A model generated the notes under the pieces. The model made no database searches, was not told the origin of the DNA, and worked only from the letters and a program-made list of their open reading frames with translations. This document shows positions 35,755-45,383 of a DNA stretch of 64,000 nucleotides, piece by piece. The first letter of the stretch is position 1, and each line of letters starts with the position of its first letter. Source of the DNA: VAXT01 sp963698015. Its GTDB lineage: Bacteria; Actinomycetota; Thermoleophilia; Gaiellales; Gaiellaceae. Location: positions 682,001 through 746,000 of the forward strand of contig OY969109.1 in NCBI GenBank assembly GCA_963698015.1, read 5' to 3'. Made by a program: the position numbers and the translations under genes.

Positions 35755-37079
35755 GATTCGAGGCGGCGAGCGAACACGATCGGGGTCGCCAGGGCCAGCA
35801 GGGCGAGCGCGTAGAAGTAGTAGAACTGCATCGTCAGGTAGAAGGCGTTCGCGGCGATCGTGCCGACGAGCGCCGCGGTCAGCCCCCAGGCGAGCGGACG
35901 CACTCGCGCCGCGATCGGGTCACCAGCGGCCGCGAGGGCCCGGCCGATCCTCCGCGCCGCACCGAGCCGACGGAAGAGGTACACGAGGAAGAGCGCGAAC
36001 ACGATTGTCCCGACGAGGCCCGTCTCGACGACCGTCGCCACGTAGTAGGAGTGCGCCCCCCACTTCGTCCTTCCCGTGACGAACTCGAAGTAGACCGAGA
36101 ACGTGTTCAGCCCGAAGCCGAACAGCGGGTGCGCGTGGATCGTCTGCGGGATGAAGTCGTAGACCTGGAAGTGCAGCGTCGAGGAGCTGTCGTTCGTCTG
36201 CAGCCGGGCATGGAGCACGTTCGAGAAGTACGAGAGCCGGCGCGTGACGATGAACGCGAGCACCGCCGCGACCGCGCCGAGCGGGATCAGGAGCGCGCGT
36301 GAGAGCAGCAACCGCCGGTAGACGACCGCGAGCACGAGGCCCCCGACCGCCAGCCCGAGCAGGCCGCTCCGCGAGAGCGTCGCGAGCTCGACGAGGAGCA
36401 GGAAGCCGAGCAGGGCCGCCAGGGGCAGGCGCAGCCTGTGGCCGGGCTCCAACCGCAGGTACACGGGCGTCAGGAGCAGCAACGGCACGACGAGCATCAC
36501 CCCGAGGTGGTTCGCGTCACCGGTCAGCGCGTTCACGCGATAGACGCTCGACTGGCCGACGGCACCCCAGATGTTGATCGACGCCGCGCCGCCGGTGATC
36601 GGGTTCAGGACGAGCGCGTCGAGGTTCCGGCCACCGAGCTTCGCGACGAGCTGCAGCACACCATAGGCCGCGTTCGCCGCGAACCCGGCGGCGAACCAGC
36701 AGACCGTGCGCCAGTAGAAGTGCTCGGAGCGACGCGCGAGGTACGCCACGCCCGCGGCGAGGAACGCGAAGTGGATCGCGAACTTCGTCAGGCCCTTCTC
36801 GTACAGGGACAACGCCTGCTTCGTCTCGATGTTGAAAAAGCCGCCGAGATAAACGATCAGGAGCGCCGCCGCGAAGACGAGCACGACGAGCGTCGACCGC
36901 GGCACGAGCTTGTCGCGCTCGGAGATCCGGCCCGCCAGGAACGCGATCAGGAAGAACAGCGCGAGGATGTCGGCGAGGTTCACGCGCCCGGCAACGTTCC
37001 AGTAGACGTTCTGGAACGAGACGGAGAACACCGTCGCGAGGAAGAAGAAGGTCGTCAGCCGGCCGCCGAACTTGCTCAC
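35751..37079 (-). CDS. O-antigen ligase/polymerase-like membrane protein (Wzy-like)
   Basis: 442 residues with about 11 hydrophobic segments and one large extracytoplasmic loop (about residues 290-345) containing FIPQTIHAHPLFGFGLNTFS and ATVVETGLVGTIVFALF, the conserved Wzy_C/WaaL loop signature (H/HPLFGxGxxxF). Polymerises lipid-linked repeat units or ligates chains on the outer face. GTG start overlaps the upstream GT4 (GTGA). It sits with the PglC-type initiator and three transferases; no flippase is in this operon, so it would rely on one of the two encoded elsewhere. Confidence 0.83.
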   Translation of the reverse strand: MSKFGGRLTTFFFLATVFSVSFQNVYWNVAGRVNLADILALFFLIAFLAGRISERDKLVPRSTLVVLVFAAALLIVYLGGFFNIETKQALSLYEKGLTKFAIHFAFLAAGVAYLARRSEHFYWRTVCWFAAGFAANAAYGVLQLVAKLGGRNLDALVLNPITGGAASINIWGAVGQSSVYRVNALTGDANHLGVMLVVPLLLLTPVYLRLEPGHRLRLPLAALLGFLLLVELATLSRSGLLGLAVGGLVLAVVYRRLLLSRALLIPLGAVAAVLAFIVTRRLSYFSNVLHARLQTNDSSSTLHFQVYDFIPQTIHAHPLFGFGLNTFSVYFEFVTGRTKWGAHSYYVATVVETGLVGTIVFALFLVYLFRRLGAARRIGRALAAAGDPIAARVRPLAWGLTAALVGTIAANAFYLTMQFYYFYALALLALATPIVFARRLES

Positions 37080-38320
37080 GCCACGTCCCTCAGCAGCTCG
37101 GCGAACTCCTTCGAACGCGTCCGCCGCGAGAGCTGCTCCTTCAGCTCCGGCGGCAGGCTTCCGTTCTCGAGCGCGCCCTTCTCCCAGCGCGCCCGCAGGC
37201 CGCTGATCGCCGCCTTCAGAGCGGGCACGTCATCCGGGGCGACGACCACGCCCGCGTCTGCCCGCCGGACGAGCTCGGCCGCGACCCCGTCCGGAGGCAC
37301 CGCGGCGAGGATCGGGCGCTCGGCGGCGAGGTACTCGAAGATCTTCCCGGACGGAACGGTCTTGCCGCGGCCGCCCGCGTCGGGCAGGAGCAGGAGCAGC
37401 GCGTCCGAGTCGCGCTGCAGCTCGAGCGCCGACTGGCGCGGCACGTGCTCGATCTCCTCGATCCGGTTGCCGAGCCCGAGGCCCTCGGCGAACTCCCGGT
37501 CAGCGGAGCGCAGCCCGCCGACGAACCGCGCGACGACGTCTCCGTCGACCTCCGCGAGCGCGGTCAGGAACGGCCGCGGGTCGCGGTGGCCGAAGAACGT
37601 CCCCGTGTGCGTGATCCGAAAGCGCTCGTTCCGGTGGTACTCGAGACCTTCGAAGTCCTCGAAGTCGCAGCCGTTCGGGATCGTCTCCACCCGCTCCGCG
37701 CCCAGCGCGCGCATCTCGCTCGAGATCGCGTCGGAGACCGTGACGACGGCGTCGGCCCAGCGCGCGACGAGCTTCGCCACCGCCTCCTGCGCCTGCTCCT
37801 TCATGCGCACGGCGAGCCGGTCGACGCGGCGGTCGGGGTTGGCCGCGACCGAGTCCCGCAGGTCGGCGACCCAGTACACGCCGGTCACCTGCTTGACGGC
37901 GGCGCCGATCAGGTTCAGCGAGGCCGGCGGAGACGTGGTCACGAGCACGTCGATCTGCTCGTCGCGCACGATCCGCCTGGCGGCCGGGATCGCGGTCAGC
38001 CCCCAGCTGACGAACTCGTCCGGCACGAGCAGCCGCCGGGAGAAGAGGCCCGCCTGGCGCAGCGCCCGGTCGAGCCCGTCGAGCCCGTGCAGCTCCTCGG
38101 CGGGCAGGCGCCCTCGCGGCCCGACGTACTTGGCGCGGTGCACCTCGACGTTCGGCGGGATCGCCAGCTCGTCGTCGCGATAGAGCCACTTCGAGTCGTC
38201 GGGGGCGAGGACGTGCACCTCGAGCCCGAGGTCCGCAAGATGCCCCGCGAGCTTCGTCGGCCGCGCGACGCCTCCGCCACCGGCCGGCGGGAAGTACATC
38301 GTGACGAGCAGCACCCGCAT
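37076..38320 (-). CDS. Glycosyltransferase family 4 (WbuB-like)
   Basis: 414 residues. It begins MRVLLVTMYFPPAGGGGVAR, has DVLVTTSPPASLNLIGAAVK and VYWVADLRDSVAANPDRR typical of WbuB-like GT4 enzymes, and the donor-site motif reads GKIFEYLAAERPILAAVPPD rather than E-x7-E. First gene of a five-gene operon; an ATG start lies 8 nt after TAATCT (38329-38334). Role: adding an amino or deoxy sugar to the lipid-linked unit, by family analogy. Confidence 0.85.
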   Translation of the reverse strand: MRVLLVTMYFPPAGGGGVARPTKLAGHLADLGLEVHVLAPDDSKWLYRDDELAIPPNVEVHRAKYVGPRGRLPAEELHGLDGLDRALRQAGLFSRRLLVPDEFVSWGLTAIPAARRIVRDEQIDVLVTTSPPASLNLIGAAVKQVTGVYWVADLRDSVAANPDRRVDRLAVRMKEQAQEAVAKLVARWADAVVTVSDAISSEMRALGAERVETIPNGCDFEDFEGLEYHRNERFRITHTGTFFGHRDPRPFLTALAEVDGDVVARFVGGLRSADREFAEGLGLGNRIEEIEHVPRQSALELQRDSDALLLLLPDAGGRGKTVPSGKIFEYLAAERPILAAVPPDGVAAELVRRADAGVVVAPDDVPALKAAISGLRARWEKGALENGSLPPELKEQLSRRTRSKEFAELLRDVA

Positions 38321-38328
38321 CGGGCGCC

Positions 38329-38334
38329 AGATTA
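38329..38334 (-). promoter_or_regulatory. -10 box TAATCT for the GT/Wzy operon
   Basis: TAATCT on the minus strand, 8 nt before the ATG at 38320. No ribosome-binding site lies between. Confidence 0.5.
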
Positions 38335-38378
38335 GACGGAAGAGCCGGCGAAGCCGACCCTTCCTCTCGGTCGGCGCC

Positions 38379-39200
38379 TTAGTCCGCCAACGGCACGGTC
38401 CGGCGACCGACCACCGTGAAGAGCGGCTTGCGCTTCCCGGCGAAGCGCTGCACGTGGTAGTTCACCTTCGTGTCCTCGAACCCGAGGACGCCGAGCATCT
38501 GCCTGATCACGGCCGGCGTGAAGTGCCACCACGACTCGCGAGGCTGCACGCGCTCGTAGTTCGGCAGGAACGCCATGTTCGGCTTGAGCAGGCTCGCGGC
38601 CATCTGCGGCAGCGAGTAGCGGAGCGACGGGTTCTCGGTGACGATCGCGGTCTCGGTCGTCAGCCGCAGCCCGCGCTCGAGGGCGAGAAACGGGTCGCGG
38701 AAGTGCCGCAGCACGTTGCCGTAGGTCGCGACCTGGACGCGCCCGATCTCCGCGGGGATCTCGTACACCGTCCCGTAGACGACCTTCGTCGACGACTCGA
38801 AGGCGCCGTGGCCGAGCCACCAGCTGTTGTTGAGCTTGCGCAGGTGCGCGCGGCGATCGGAGTCGAACGAGGCATGGTCGTACCGCGCGTACGGAACGAC
38901 GTCCCACGACTGCTCATCCGACAGGTCGTAGGCGACGACGTCGGCTCCGCGGCCCTCCATCGTGTAACAGAGGAAGCCGCTCGCGGTCCCGACCTCGAGC
39001 ACCCGCTTCCCGCTCAGGTCGACGTTGCCGAGGTAGTCGTCGACCCCGCCGCGGAGGTCCCACGGGCCCTCGACCAGCCCGTACCCAGGGATCTCCATCG
39101 AGTGGTAGAAGTAACACTCCTCGAGATCGGTGACGGTGCGCGGCTCCGCGTAGACCGAGCTCTGCGCGGGCACCTGCTCCACGGTCTCCTGCCTGGCCAT
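38379..39200 (-). CDS. SAM-dependent methyltransferase (DUF1698/CmoB-like)
   Basis: 273 residues. GKRVLEVGTASGFLCYTMEG holds the SAM loop (EVGTASG, about residues 63-69), DVVAYDLSDEQSWDVVPY follows. VATYGNVLRHFRDPFLALERGL resembles the post-SAM region of small-molecule methyltransferases of the DUF1698 group. ATG 39200 is 8 nt after TAGGGT (39209-39214). Single gene, divergent from the M23 peptidase. Likely modifies a sugar in the locus, though a tRNA substrate as in CmoB cannot be excluded from family resemblance. Confidence 0.7.
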   Translation of the reverse strand: MARQETVEQVPAQSSVYAEPRTVTDLEECYFYHSMEIPGYGLVEGPWDLRGGVDDYLGNVDLSGKRVLEVGTASGFLCYTMEGRGADVVAYDLSDEQSWDVVPYARYDHASFDSDRRAHLRKLNNSWWLGHGAFESSTKVVYGTVYEIPAEIGRVQVATYGNVLRHFRDPFLALERGLRLTTETAIVTENPSLRYSLPQMAASLLKPNMAFLPNYERVQPRESWWHFTPAVIRQMLGVLGFEDTKVNYHVQRFAGKRKPLFTVVGRRTVPLAD

Positions 39201-39208
39201 GAAGCGGC

Positions 39209-39214
39209 ACCCTA
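39209..39214 (-). promoter_or_regulatory. -10 box TAGGGT, divergent promoter region
   Basis: TAGGGT on the minus strand, 8 nt before the methyltransferase ATG. On the plus strand TACAAC (39228-39233) lies 9 nt before the GTG at 39243, so both divergent genes could be leaderless within a 42-base gap. Confidence 0.45.
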
Positions 39215-39242
39215 ACGAACCCGTTGCTACAACTTCTGCGTC

Positions 39243-40136
39243 GTGCGCGGCCCACTTCGACTCCTGCTCGCCCTGAGCGCCCTCGCGCTGCTCGTCCCCG
39301 CAGCCGCGTCGGCCTACGGCTGGCCGATCAAGCCCTTCTACCAGCAGCACCTGATCCGGGGGTACTTCAACGACCCGCGTCTTTCCGGCGATGAGACCGG
39401 GTTCCACTTCGGCGTCGACATCTCCGCGGCCGACGGTACTCCCGTGTACGCGATCGAGCCCGGTCGAGCCCGGGTTCGAGGCCAGACCGTGTCGATCTTC
39501 CCGAAGCGCGGCGGGCATCTACTCTCGTACTGGCACGTCGTGCCGGCGGTGGTGAAGAACCAGCGCGTCCGCCGCCACCAGTTGATCGGACGCGTGGCGG
39601 TGGGAGCCGAGCACGTGCACCTCGCCGAGTACAAGGACGGCACGTACATCAACCCGCTGCGCCTCGGCGGGCTCGCGCCGTACATCGACGACACGGTGCC
39701 GCAGATTCCCAAGCTGACCTTCTACTCCTCGGGTAGCCCGATCCCGCCCGAGGACGTGACCGGACTGGTCGACATCACCGCCGACGCATTCGACACGCCC
39801 CCGGTGCCGATCCCGCTGCCCTGGAACCAGGCGATCTTCACGCCGTCGCTCATCCGCTGGCGGATCGTCCAGGGCCAGAACACGATCCGTCACTGGGAGA
39901 CGCCCGTCGACTTTCGGAGATTCCTCCTACCGCTAAACCTCTTCGACTTCGTCTACGCGCCGGGAACGTTCCAGAACAGGGCCGGCCGCCGCGGACGCTA
40001 CGAGTTCTACCTCGCCCACCAGTTCGATACGAGGACGCTTGCGAACGGCTCCTACGTCCTCCAGGTCGACGCGCTCGACGAGCAGGAGAACGTCGGTCAG
40101 GCCTCGTTCGCGTTCACCGTCACGAACGCGGGCTGA
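39243..40136 (+). CDS. Secreted M23-family metallopeptidase-like protein
   Basis: 297 residues with a signal peptide (residues 1-24, ending ASA). The M23 (lysostaphin-like) zinc site looks intact: GFHFGVD gives His55 and Asp59, SYWHVV gives His98, and AEHVHLAEY gives His124/His126. VYAIEPGRARV is the typical strand after the first motif. A C-terminal beta domain (about 180-297) follows. Expected to cut peptidoglycan peptide bridges or act as a scaffold. The last 17 bases overlap the convergent GT-C gene. Confidence 0.78.
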   Translation: MRGPLRLLLALSALALLVPAAASAYGWPIKPFYQQHLIRGYFNDPRLSGDETGFHFGVDISAADGTPVYAIEPGRARVRGQTVSIFPKRGGHLLSYWHVVPAVVKNQRVRRHQLIGRVAVGAEHVHLAEYKDGTYINPLRLGGLAPYIDDTVPQIPKLTFYSSGSPIPPEDVTGLVDITADAFDTPPVPIPLPWNQAIFTPSLIRWRIVQGQNTIRHWETPVDFRRFLLPLNLFDFVYAPGTFQNRAGRRGRYEFYLAHQFDTRTLANGSYVLQVDALDEQENVGQASFAFTVTNAG

Positions 40137-42204
40137 GCCTGTAGAGGTCGAAGCGCGAGTCGGAGTAGGCCTTCGGCAGGTCGAGCGGGAGGTCGAAACG
40201 GCGCTTCGCGATCACGATCCACTGAGCGCGATAGCGACGCGGGATCGAGAGGCTGCCGCTGTTCAGGAACTTGACCACGTCCTCGCGCCGCTCGTTCGGA
40301 TAGTTGTCCTTCGTGTCGGCGACGTGCGCCGGTGGGGCGGCCGAGACGTAGACGGGCGCGTAGGCCTCGATCCGGTAGCTCGTCTCGAGGTCGGAGAAGA
40401 CGGTGTCGCGGGCCGGCACGGTTGTGCGCAGGGCGTGGATGAGACCCGGGGTGAGACGTAGCCGGTCCGGCGGGTCTCGCTTCACGTAGGCGAGGCCGGC
40501 GAGACCGACAGGGGCGACGAGCGACAGCGCCACCGCGGCGGTCCACAGCGGTGGGGCTTCGGGCGCCGATCTGCGCACGATCGCGGCCACGATCAGCCCG
40601 ATCCCCGCGCCCGCGAGCGCGAGCCACACCGGCCAGGGCGGGCCGCCGACGACGAGGAAGTACGAGAACTCGCCCGGGTAGACGAGCTGGAGCAGGCCTC
40701 CTGCGCCGAACGCGGCCAGGCAGCCGCCGAGCCGGTAGCGGCCGATGAGAGAGGCCGCTCCGGCGACCGCGAACGGGATCGGGAGGAAGATCGCGAGCCG
40801 CCTCGCCTGCGAGACCGAGACCGCGTTCGACAGGTTGTCGAACGCCCACGGGACGAGGACGAGGAGGAGGACGGCGAGTGACGCACCGAGCACGTACGCG
40901 GCCCAGCGGCGGGTTCCCGCGAGCGCCGCCATCGGGATCGCAACGAGACCTGCGACCGCGACCGCGCCTCCGCGCGAGATCGTCTCCGGGGCGAGCCGGA
41001 GCAGCCCGTGGACGACGTCGATCTGATTCCCGTAATGGAGAATTGCGCGCCGGCGCTCGGCGGCACCCGGCCTGTGCGAAACCGTCTCGTCGACGATCGG
41101 CTTCAACCAGAGCGCGTAGAGGCCCGCCGGGATGAGCACCGCCGGCAACGACGCCGCGATGCGCAGGTTCTCGCGCCAGAGCGACGACGCGAGGACGACT
41201 CGCGCGAGCAGGAAGCCCGCGAGCGGCACCGCGGCGAAGAACGCGTACGTCGGGTGCACGAGGGCGAGCGCGATCGACGCGGCCGAGATCGACAGCACCT
41301 GGCGGCGCCGTCCACCCGCGACCAGCGAGAAAACCAGCGCGAGCAGTGCTGGGGCGATCAGTGCCCGTGCGACCGTCGGCGGCAGCGCCAGGAAGTCGAA
41401 CGACCCCGTTCCCGCGCGGGAGAAGCCGATCAGCCCCACCTGGGCGGCGGCCGTCGCGACGCCCGCTCCGTACGAGCGGAAGAGCGCGGCGCCGGCCGCA
41501 TACGCGAGCACGACCGCCAGCGGGGTGAGGATCGCCGGCAGGTGCAGCATGACCACGGTCGGGTCGACGTCGGCCAGTCGCGCGACCATCGCCACCCCCG
41601 CATGCCACACCGGGAACGCGTAGCCGGGATGGAGGCCGCCGTGGCGGAACTCGTCGACCACGCTGAGCGAGGTCAGGTGGAACGACTCGAGCTTCCGCAC
41701 CCGGCCGAGATGGAAGAGCGCGTCGCCGTAGACCGTGTTCGACGCCCACCAGACCGCGCCCGCGAACAGCGTCGCCGCCGCGGTCACCCCGGCGATCGTC
41801 AGGCGCTCGCTCTTCTCCGATGGAACCGGCGCCCGCAGCAGTGCCGGAACGAGCGATGCGGCCGAGAAGCCGGCGACGAGCCAGAGCGTCGTCGTGATCG
41901 TCTCGTCGAACGCGAATGTGAGCGCGAGCGCTCCGGCGAGCGCGGCCAGGCTCCAGGCGAACGACGCCGCGATCGCGACGCCGAAGGTGTGCGGACGGCC
42001 GAGCGCCCGCACGAAGATCGCGCCCGGGACGATCAGCACGCACGCCGACGCGGCGGTGAGCCGCAGGACGAGGCCGAGCCCGTGCGCAGGCAGTGCGCGA
42101 CCGAGCACGAGCGCCGCCGGAGCCGCGAGCACGAGCGCCAGGAAGAGCGCCGAGGAGCCGAGCCGCCCCGCGCCCACGCGGTAGATGCGCATCGGCTCGG
42201 TCAC
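40120..42204 (-). CDS. Large GT-C-like membrane protein
   Basis: 694 residues, about 13 hydrophobic segments in the first 550 and a soluble tail of about 130 residues. The loop NTVYGDALFHLGRVRKLESF carries an acidic residue in the position used by GT-C enzymes, and HPGYAFPVWHAGVAMVARL follows. Not clearly assigned to a named GT family. GTG 42204 (VTEPMRIYRV) overlaps the upstream stop (GTGA). Last of the six-gene operon from 47489. Probably a lipid-donor glycosyltransferase on the outer face. Confidence 0.68.
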   Translation of the reverse strand: MTEPMRIYRVGAGRLGSSALFLALVLAAPAALVLGRALPAHGLGLVLRLTAASACVLIVPGAIFVRALGRPHTFGVAIAASFAWSLAALAGALALTFAFDETITTTLWLVAGFSAASLVPALLRAPVPSEKSERLTIAGVTAAATLFAGAVWWASNTVYGDALFHLGRVRKLESFHLTSLSVVDEFRHGGLHPGYAFPVWHAGVAMVARLADVDPTVVMLHLPAILTPLAVVLAYAAGAALFRSYGAGVATAAAQVGLIGFSRAGTGSFDFLALPPTVARALIAPALLALVFSLVAGGRRRQVLSISAASIALALVHPTYAFFAAVPLAGFLLARVVLASSLWRENLRIAASLPAVLIPAGLYALWLKPIVDETVSHRPGAAERRRAILHYGNQIDVVHGLLRLAPETISRGGAVAVAGLVAIPMAALAGTRRWAAYVLGASLAVLLLVLVPWAFDNLSNAVSVSQARRLAIFLPIPFAVAGAASLIGRYRLGGCLAAFGAGGLLQLVYPGEFSYFLVVGGPPWPVWLALAGAGIGLIVAAIVRRSAPEAPPLWTAAVALSLVAPVGLAGLAYVKRDPPDRLRLTPGLIHALRTTVPARDTVFSDLETSYRIEAYAPVYVSAAPPAHVADTKDNYPNERREDVVKFLNSGSLSIPRRYRAQWIVIAKRRFDLPLDLPKAYSDSRFDLYRLSPRS

Positions 42205-43403
42205 GACAGCCACGCGCGCGCCTCCTCCGCGAGCACACCGGCCTGGAGGCATGCCCCGCCACGAGCCCGCACCTCTTCGATCAGGCGGCGATAGAGGACA
42301 TCCCATCCCGGCAGGAGCGCGGAGTCGTACTGCTCCGAGTGCCACAGGATCGCGAATCCGCCCCCGTGCTCCTCGGCCCAGTCGAGCAGCGCCCTCAGTC
42401 GTGCTCCGGCCTCGTCGACGCTGAGGTTGAGGTACCGCTCGGCGGAGAGCGTGACGTCCATCGCCGCGAGCGGGACCTCGATCAGATCGTGCGGCGCCTC
42501 CCGCTCGAAGTCCCAGGGCCGGAACGGATGCGCGATCCCGGCCCGGAAGCCGACCGCGTCTCCGAAGCCGAGCGACGAGTCGTACGCGAACCCCGCGGCC
42601 TCGAGCGAGCCGAGATTGCGGTGCGGGTCGACCCGCAGATAGTGGTAGCGCTGACCCTGCACCGGGCCGGAGAGCCGCTCGAGGCGCTCCTTCTCGTCCG
42701 CGACCCGCCGACCGTCGGCGGCGGCCGAATAGCTGCCGTGGAGGCCGACCTCGGCCTTCGCCTCCTGGAGCGTCTCGACGAGCCGGGGCCGGAGACGCTC
42801 GTACGCCTCGGCCGCTGCGCCGTCGAACTCGTGCGCGTGGTCGGCGAGCAGAAAGAACGTCGACGACGCCCCGCTGCGGCGTTCGTCCTCGAGGATGCGG
42901 TCGAAGCTCCAGTACGGGTCCGTCCCGCGCATCTTGTGCACGGTGGCGCCGGCGAGCCCGCGTAGCTCGCGCAGCCCCGGGCCGACACGCCCGTTCGCCA
43001 GGTCGCTCTTCGCTCTCGCCGCTGCTCCCTTGACGCCCTTGCGAGTCCACTTCCAGGGGACGTCGACGTCATGGGTCAGCGCGATCGCGAAGCGTGCATC
43101 GCCCCAGCGCGGCGGCTCGAGCCCCAGGCGCTCACGCAGCCGTTCGAGCGGCGGATCGAGCGGATCGAGACAGGACGATGCCGCCCGAAAGCGGTCGTGC
43201 TCGTCCCGCGCCCCGTTTCGCTCCTCGACCCGTGCGAGGTGGAAGAACGCCTCCGCGAGGTCGTCGCCGTCGGGACGCTCTCCGCGGTCGACCTGCTCCC
43301 ACGCCTCGGCGCTGAACGGCACGTCGTCCCCGAAACCGAGGTCGCGGGCGCCGATCGTGTCGAGCACCCAGCGGGCCCGCCGCTCGACCCGGTCGGGAAT
43401 CAC
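42201..43403 (-). CDS. Polysaccharide deacetylase-like protein (NodB-homology type)
   Basis: 400 residues. A roughly 110-residue N-terminal region precedes FAIALTHDVDVPWKW (THDVD, the NodB motif-1 aspartates), then VGLHGSYSAA (motif 2, H-x3-S), YHYLRVDPHRNLGSLEAAGF and GFAILWHSEQYDS near the end. No signal peptide, so likely cytoplasmic, unlike classical secreted CE4 enzymes. Overlaps both neighbours by GTGA. Next to an ATP-grasp gene: removal of an acetyl from an amino sugar could expose the amine that an ATP-grasp ligase then acylates. That link is inference. Confidence 0.75.
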   Translation of the reverse strand: MIPDRVERRARWVLDTIGARDLGFGDDVPFSAEAWEQVDRGERPDGDDLAEAFFHLARVEERNGARDEHDRFRAASSCLDPLDPPLERLRERLGLEPPRWGDARFAIALTHDVDVPWKWTRKGVKGAAARAKSDLANGRVGPGLRELRGLAGATVHKMRGTDPYWSFDRILEDERRSGASSTFFLLADHAHEFDGAAAEAYERLRPRLVETLQEAKAEVGLHGSYSAAADGRRVADEKERLERLSGPVQGQRYHYLRVDPHRNLGSLEAAGFAYDSSLGFGDAVGFRAGIAHPFRPWDFEREAPHDLIEVPLAAMDVTLSAERYLNLSVDEAGARLRALLDWAEEHGGGFAILWHSEQYDSALLPGWDVLYRRLIEEVRARGGACLQAGVLAEEARAWLS

Positions 43404-44477
43404 CGGAACACGCCCCGCGCGACACGGGCCGCGTGGACGAGCGCGGGCTTGAGGTCGTCGCGCGCGAAGACCGCGTCCACGTACGGCGGCCGCTGGAGCT
43501 CAGGCCGCTCGCCGGGCATCAACGAGATCGACCACGTCCGTCGCGCGCCGTTCGTCGAAACCGGCTCGACCTTCTCCCCGGTCAGGTCGCGGTACGCGAT
43601 CAGCGGCAGGTCGACGCCGCAGGCCGCCGCGAGGGCGTGCCACTGCCACAGGCGCGGGTTGACCTCCATCAGCTTGAAGCGGCCGTCGCGCGGGTCGCGC
43701 TTGAACTCGACCTGGGAGATCCCGTGGAAGCCAAGAGCGTTCAAGAGGCGCAGGCCGGCATCCACCACCTCCTGCACCCAGACCGCCTCGCCCACACGGC
43801 ACGTGCCGACGAGCGGCGGCACCTGCTTCAGCTTCCGGCCGCTGAAGAGACCGAGCGGCTCCCCGTCGGCGCGGAGGTAGCTGCCGAGGCTGTACAGCTC
43901 CTCGTCGCCGCCGGGGACGAGCTCCTGCACCATCGGCCCGAACGGCTCCGCGTCCGCATACGCGCGTTCGAGCTCATCATTCGTCTCGCACGCGAAAGGC
44001 CTGCTTGCCGAACCGGCGCTTGAAGCCGTCGGGATGCTGAGGCTTCACGAGGACGGGAAACGGAAGCCCGGCGGCCTCGGTCGCAGTCGTCGGATACAGC
44101 GTCTCGGGGATGTCGACATCCGCCTCGCGGGCCGTCTCGAGCTGGTGGCGCTTGTCCTGGATCTGCTCGAGTCGCTTCCAGTCCGGGAAAGGGAACAGGA
44201 ACCCTTCGAGCCGGTCGGCGTGGCGCGCGAGCGCGTTCAGCGGCGGATCGTGCGTCGGGAAGACGACCGCCGGGCCGCCGATCCGCGCGACGGCGTCGAT
44301 GAAGCCGTCCTCGTCGGCCAGCGGATCGGGCGCGGTCACGGGCTGGGCGTACCGCGAGCGGAACCCGAGCGGGCTCGAGCGGTGGTCGACCGCGAAGACC
44401 GGGATCCCGGCCCGTCCGAGCGAGCGAATCGCGGCCAGGCCGTTGACCCAGCCGACGTCGACGACGACCGCCTTCAC
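43400..44477 (-). CDS. ATP-grasp enzyme (one apparent frameshift)
   Basis: Reading breaks near 43975 (GACGAA-T-GATGAG); removing one base joins the halves into 358 residues. N-terminal half: AVVVDVGWVNGLAAIRSLGRAG, VFPTHDPPLNALARH, QDKRHQLETAREADVDIPET, FPVLVKPQHPDGFKRRFGKQ. C-terminal half: SQVEFKRDPRDGRFKLMEVN, then NPRLWQWHALAAACGVDLPL, the Mg-binding ExNxR of ATP-grasp. Resembles the PylC/CarB-like ligases found with polysaccharide deacetylases. Overlaps both neighbours by GTGA. A TAGAAT lies 7 nt upstream of the GTG but inside the preceding gene. Confidence 0.78.
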
Positions 44478-45383
44478 CGGGCCGATTCTAGGAGCGCTGT
44501 GGTGTTGCCCGACCCCAGCCACTGCGCGGCCTCACGATAGGCGCGCCCTCGATCGCCGCGGAAGAGGAGGCTCCGCAGCCGCAGCCCCCAGAGCATCACG
44601 CGCCTGGCGCGCTCGGCGACGCGCAGGCCGCGGTGCTTGCGAAGGAACTGCAGGTGCCCGCGCACGATCGCCTTGAACTGACGCGGATTCAGCGAGGCGC
44701 CCACGACGTGAGTGACCTCGGCGCCCGGGAAGAAGAGGATCTTCCAGCCCGCCTGGCGGAACCGGTAGCACCAGTCCACCTCCTCGCTCATCAGGAAGAA
44801 GTCCTCGTCGAACCCGCCGACCGAGTCGACCGCCTCGCGGCGGACGAGCAGGCACGCGCCGAACAGGTACTCCGCCTCGCGGACCGACTCGTGATCGAAC
44901 TGCTCGCCGAAGAACGCGTTCAGCGCATGCGAGCGCGGAGCCAGCTTGCGCAGGAAGAAGTACTCGGTCGCGATCCGCCACGGGCTCGGGTAGCCGCGCA
45001 CGGAGCGCTGGAGCGTGCCGTCGGGATTGAGGAGCCGCGGCCCGACGACCGCCGCCTCCGGGTGCTCGTCGGCGAATGCGACCATTGCCTCGAGCGCGCC
45101 GTCCATGAGCCAGGCGTCGGGGTTGAGGAGGAGGAAGTAGCGGCCCGGACCCGGCGCGCATGCCCGCGTTGTTGCCGGCGCCGAACCCGCGGTTCTCCTG
45201 CTCGATCAGGCGAGCCTCGGGGAACCTCTCGCGAACGAGGTCGGGCGTGCCGTCCGTCGACGCGTTGTCGACGACGATCACCTCTGCGCCCGTCCCGCGC
45301 AGGCTGCCGAGCGAGCGCTCGATCCACGGCGCCGCGTTGTGCGTGACGACGACCGCGCTGACCTCGGCCTCGGCCTCAGCCAT
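44474..45383 (-). CDS. Glycosyltransferase family 2, rhamnosyltransferase-like (one apparent frameshift)
   Basis: N-terminus EVSAVVVTHNAAPWIERSL, IVVDNASTDGT and ENRGFGAGNNAGM. A break near 45152 (extra C after ATG in ATG-C-GCGCCG) is repaired to continue into RYFLLLNPDAWLMDGALEAM. C-terminal EYLFGACLLVRREAVDSVGG and FDEDFFLMSEEVDWCYRFRQ are typical of WbbL-type enzymes. Corrected length is 302 residues. Overlaps the membrane protein upstream by 8 bases. Confidence 0.82.

Noticed and set aside
44485..44490. TAGAAT 7 nt upstream of the second ATP-grasp gene as a promoter
   Set aside because: It lies inside the coding end of the preceding GT2 in a tightly overlapping operon, so a separate promoter cannot be claimed; recorded only in the gene entry.
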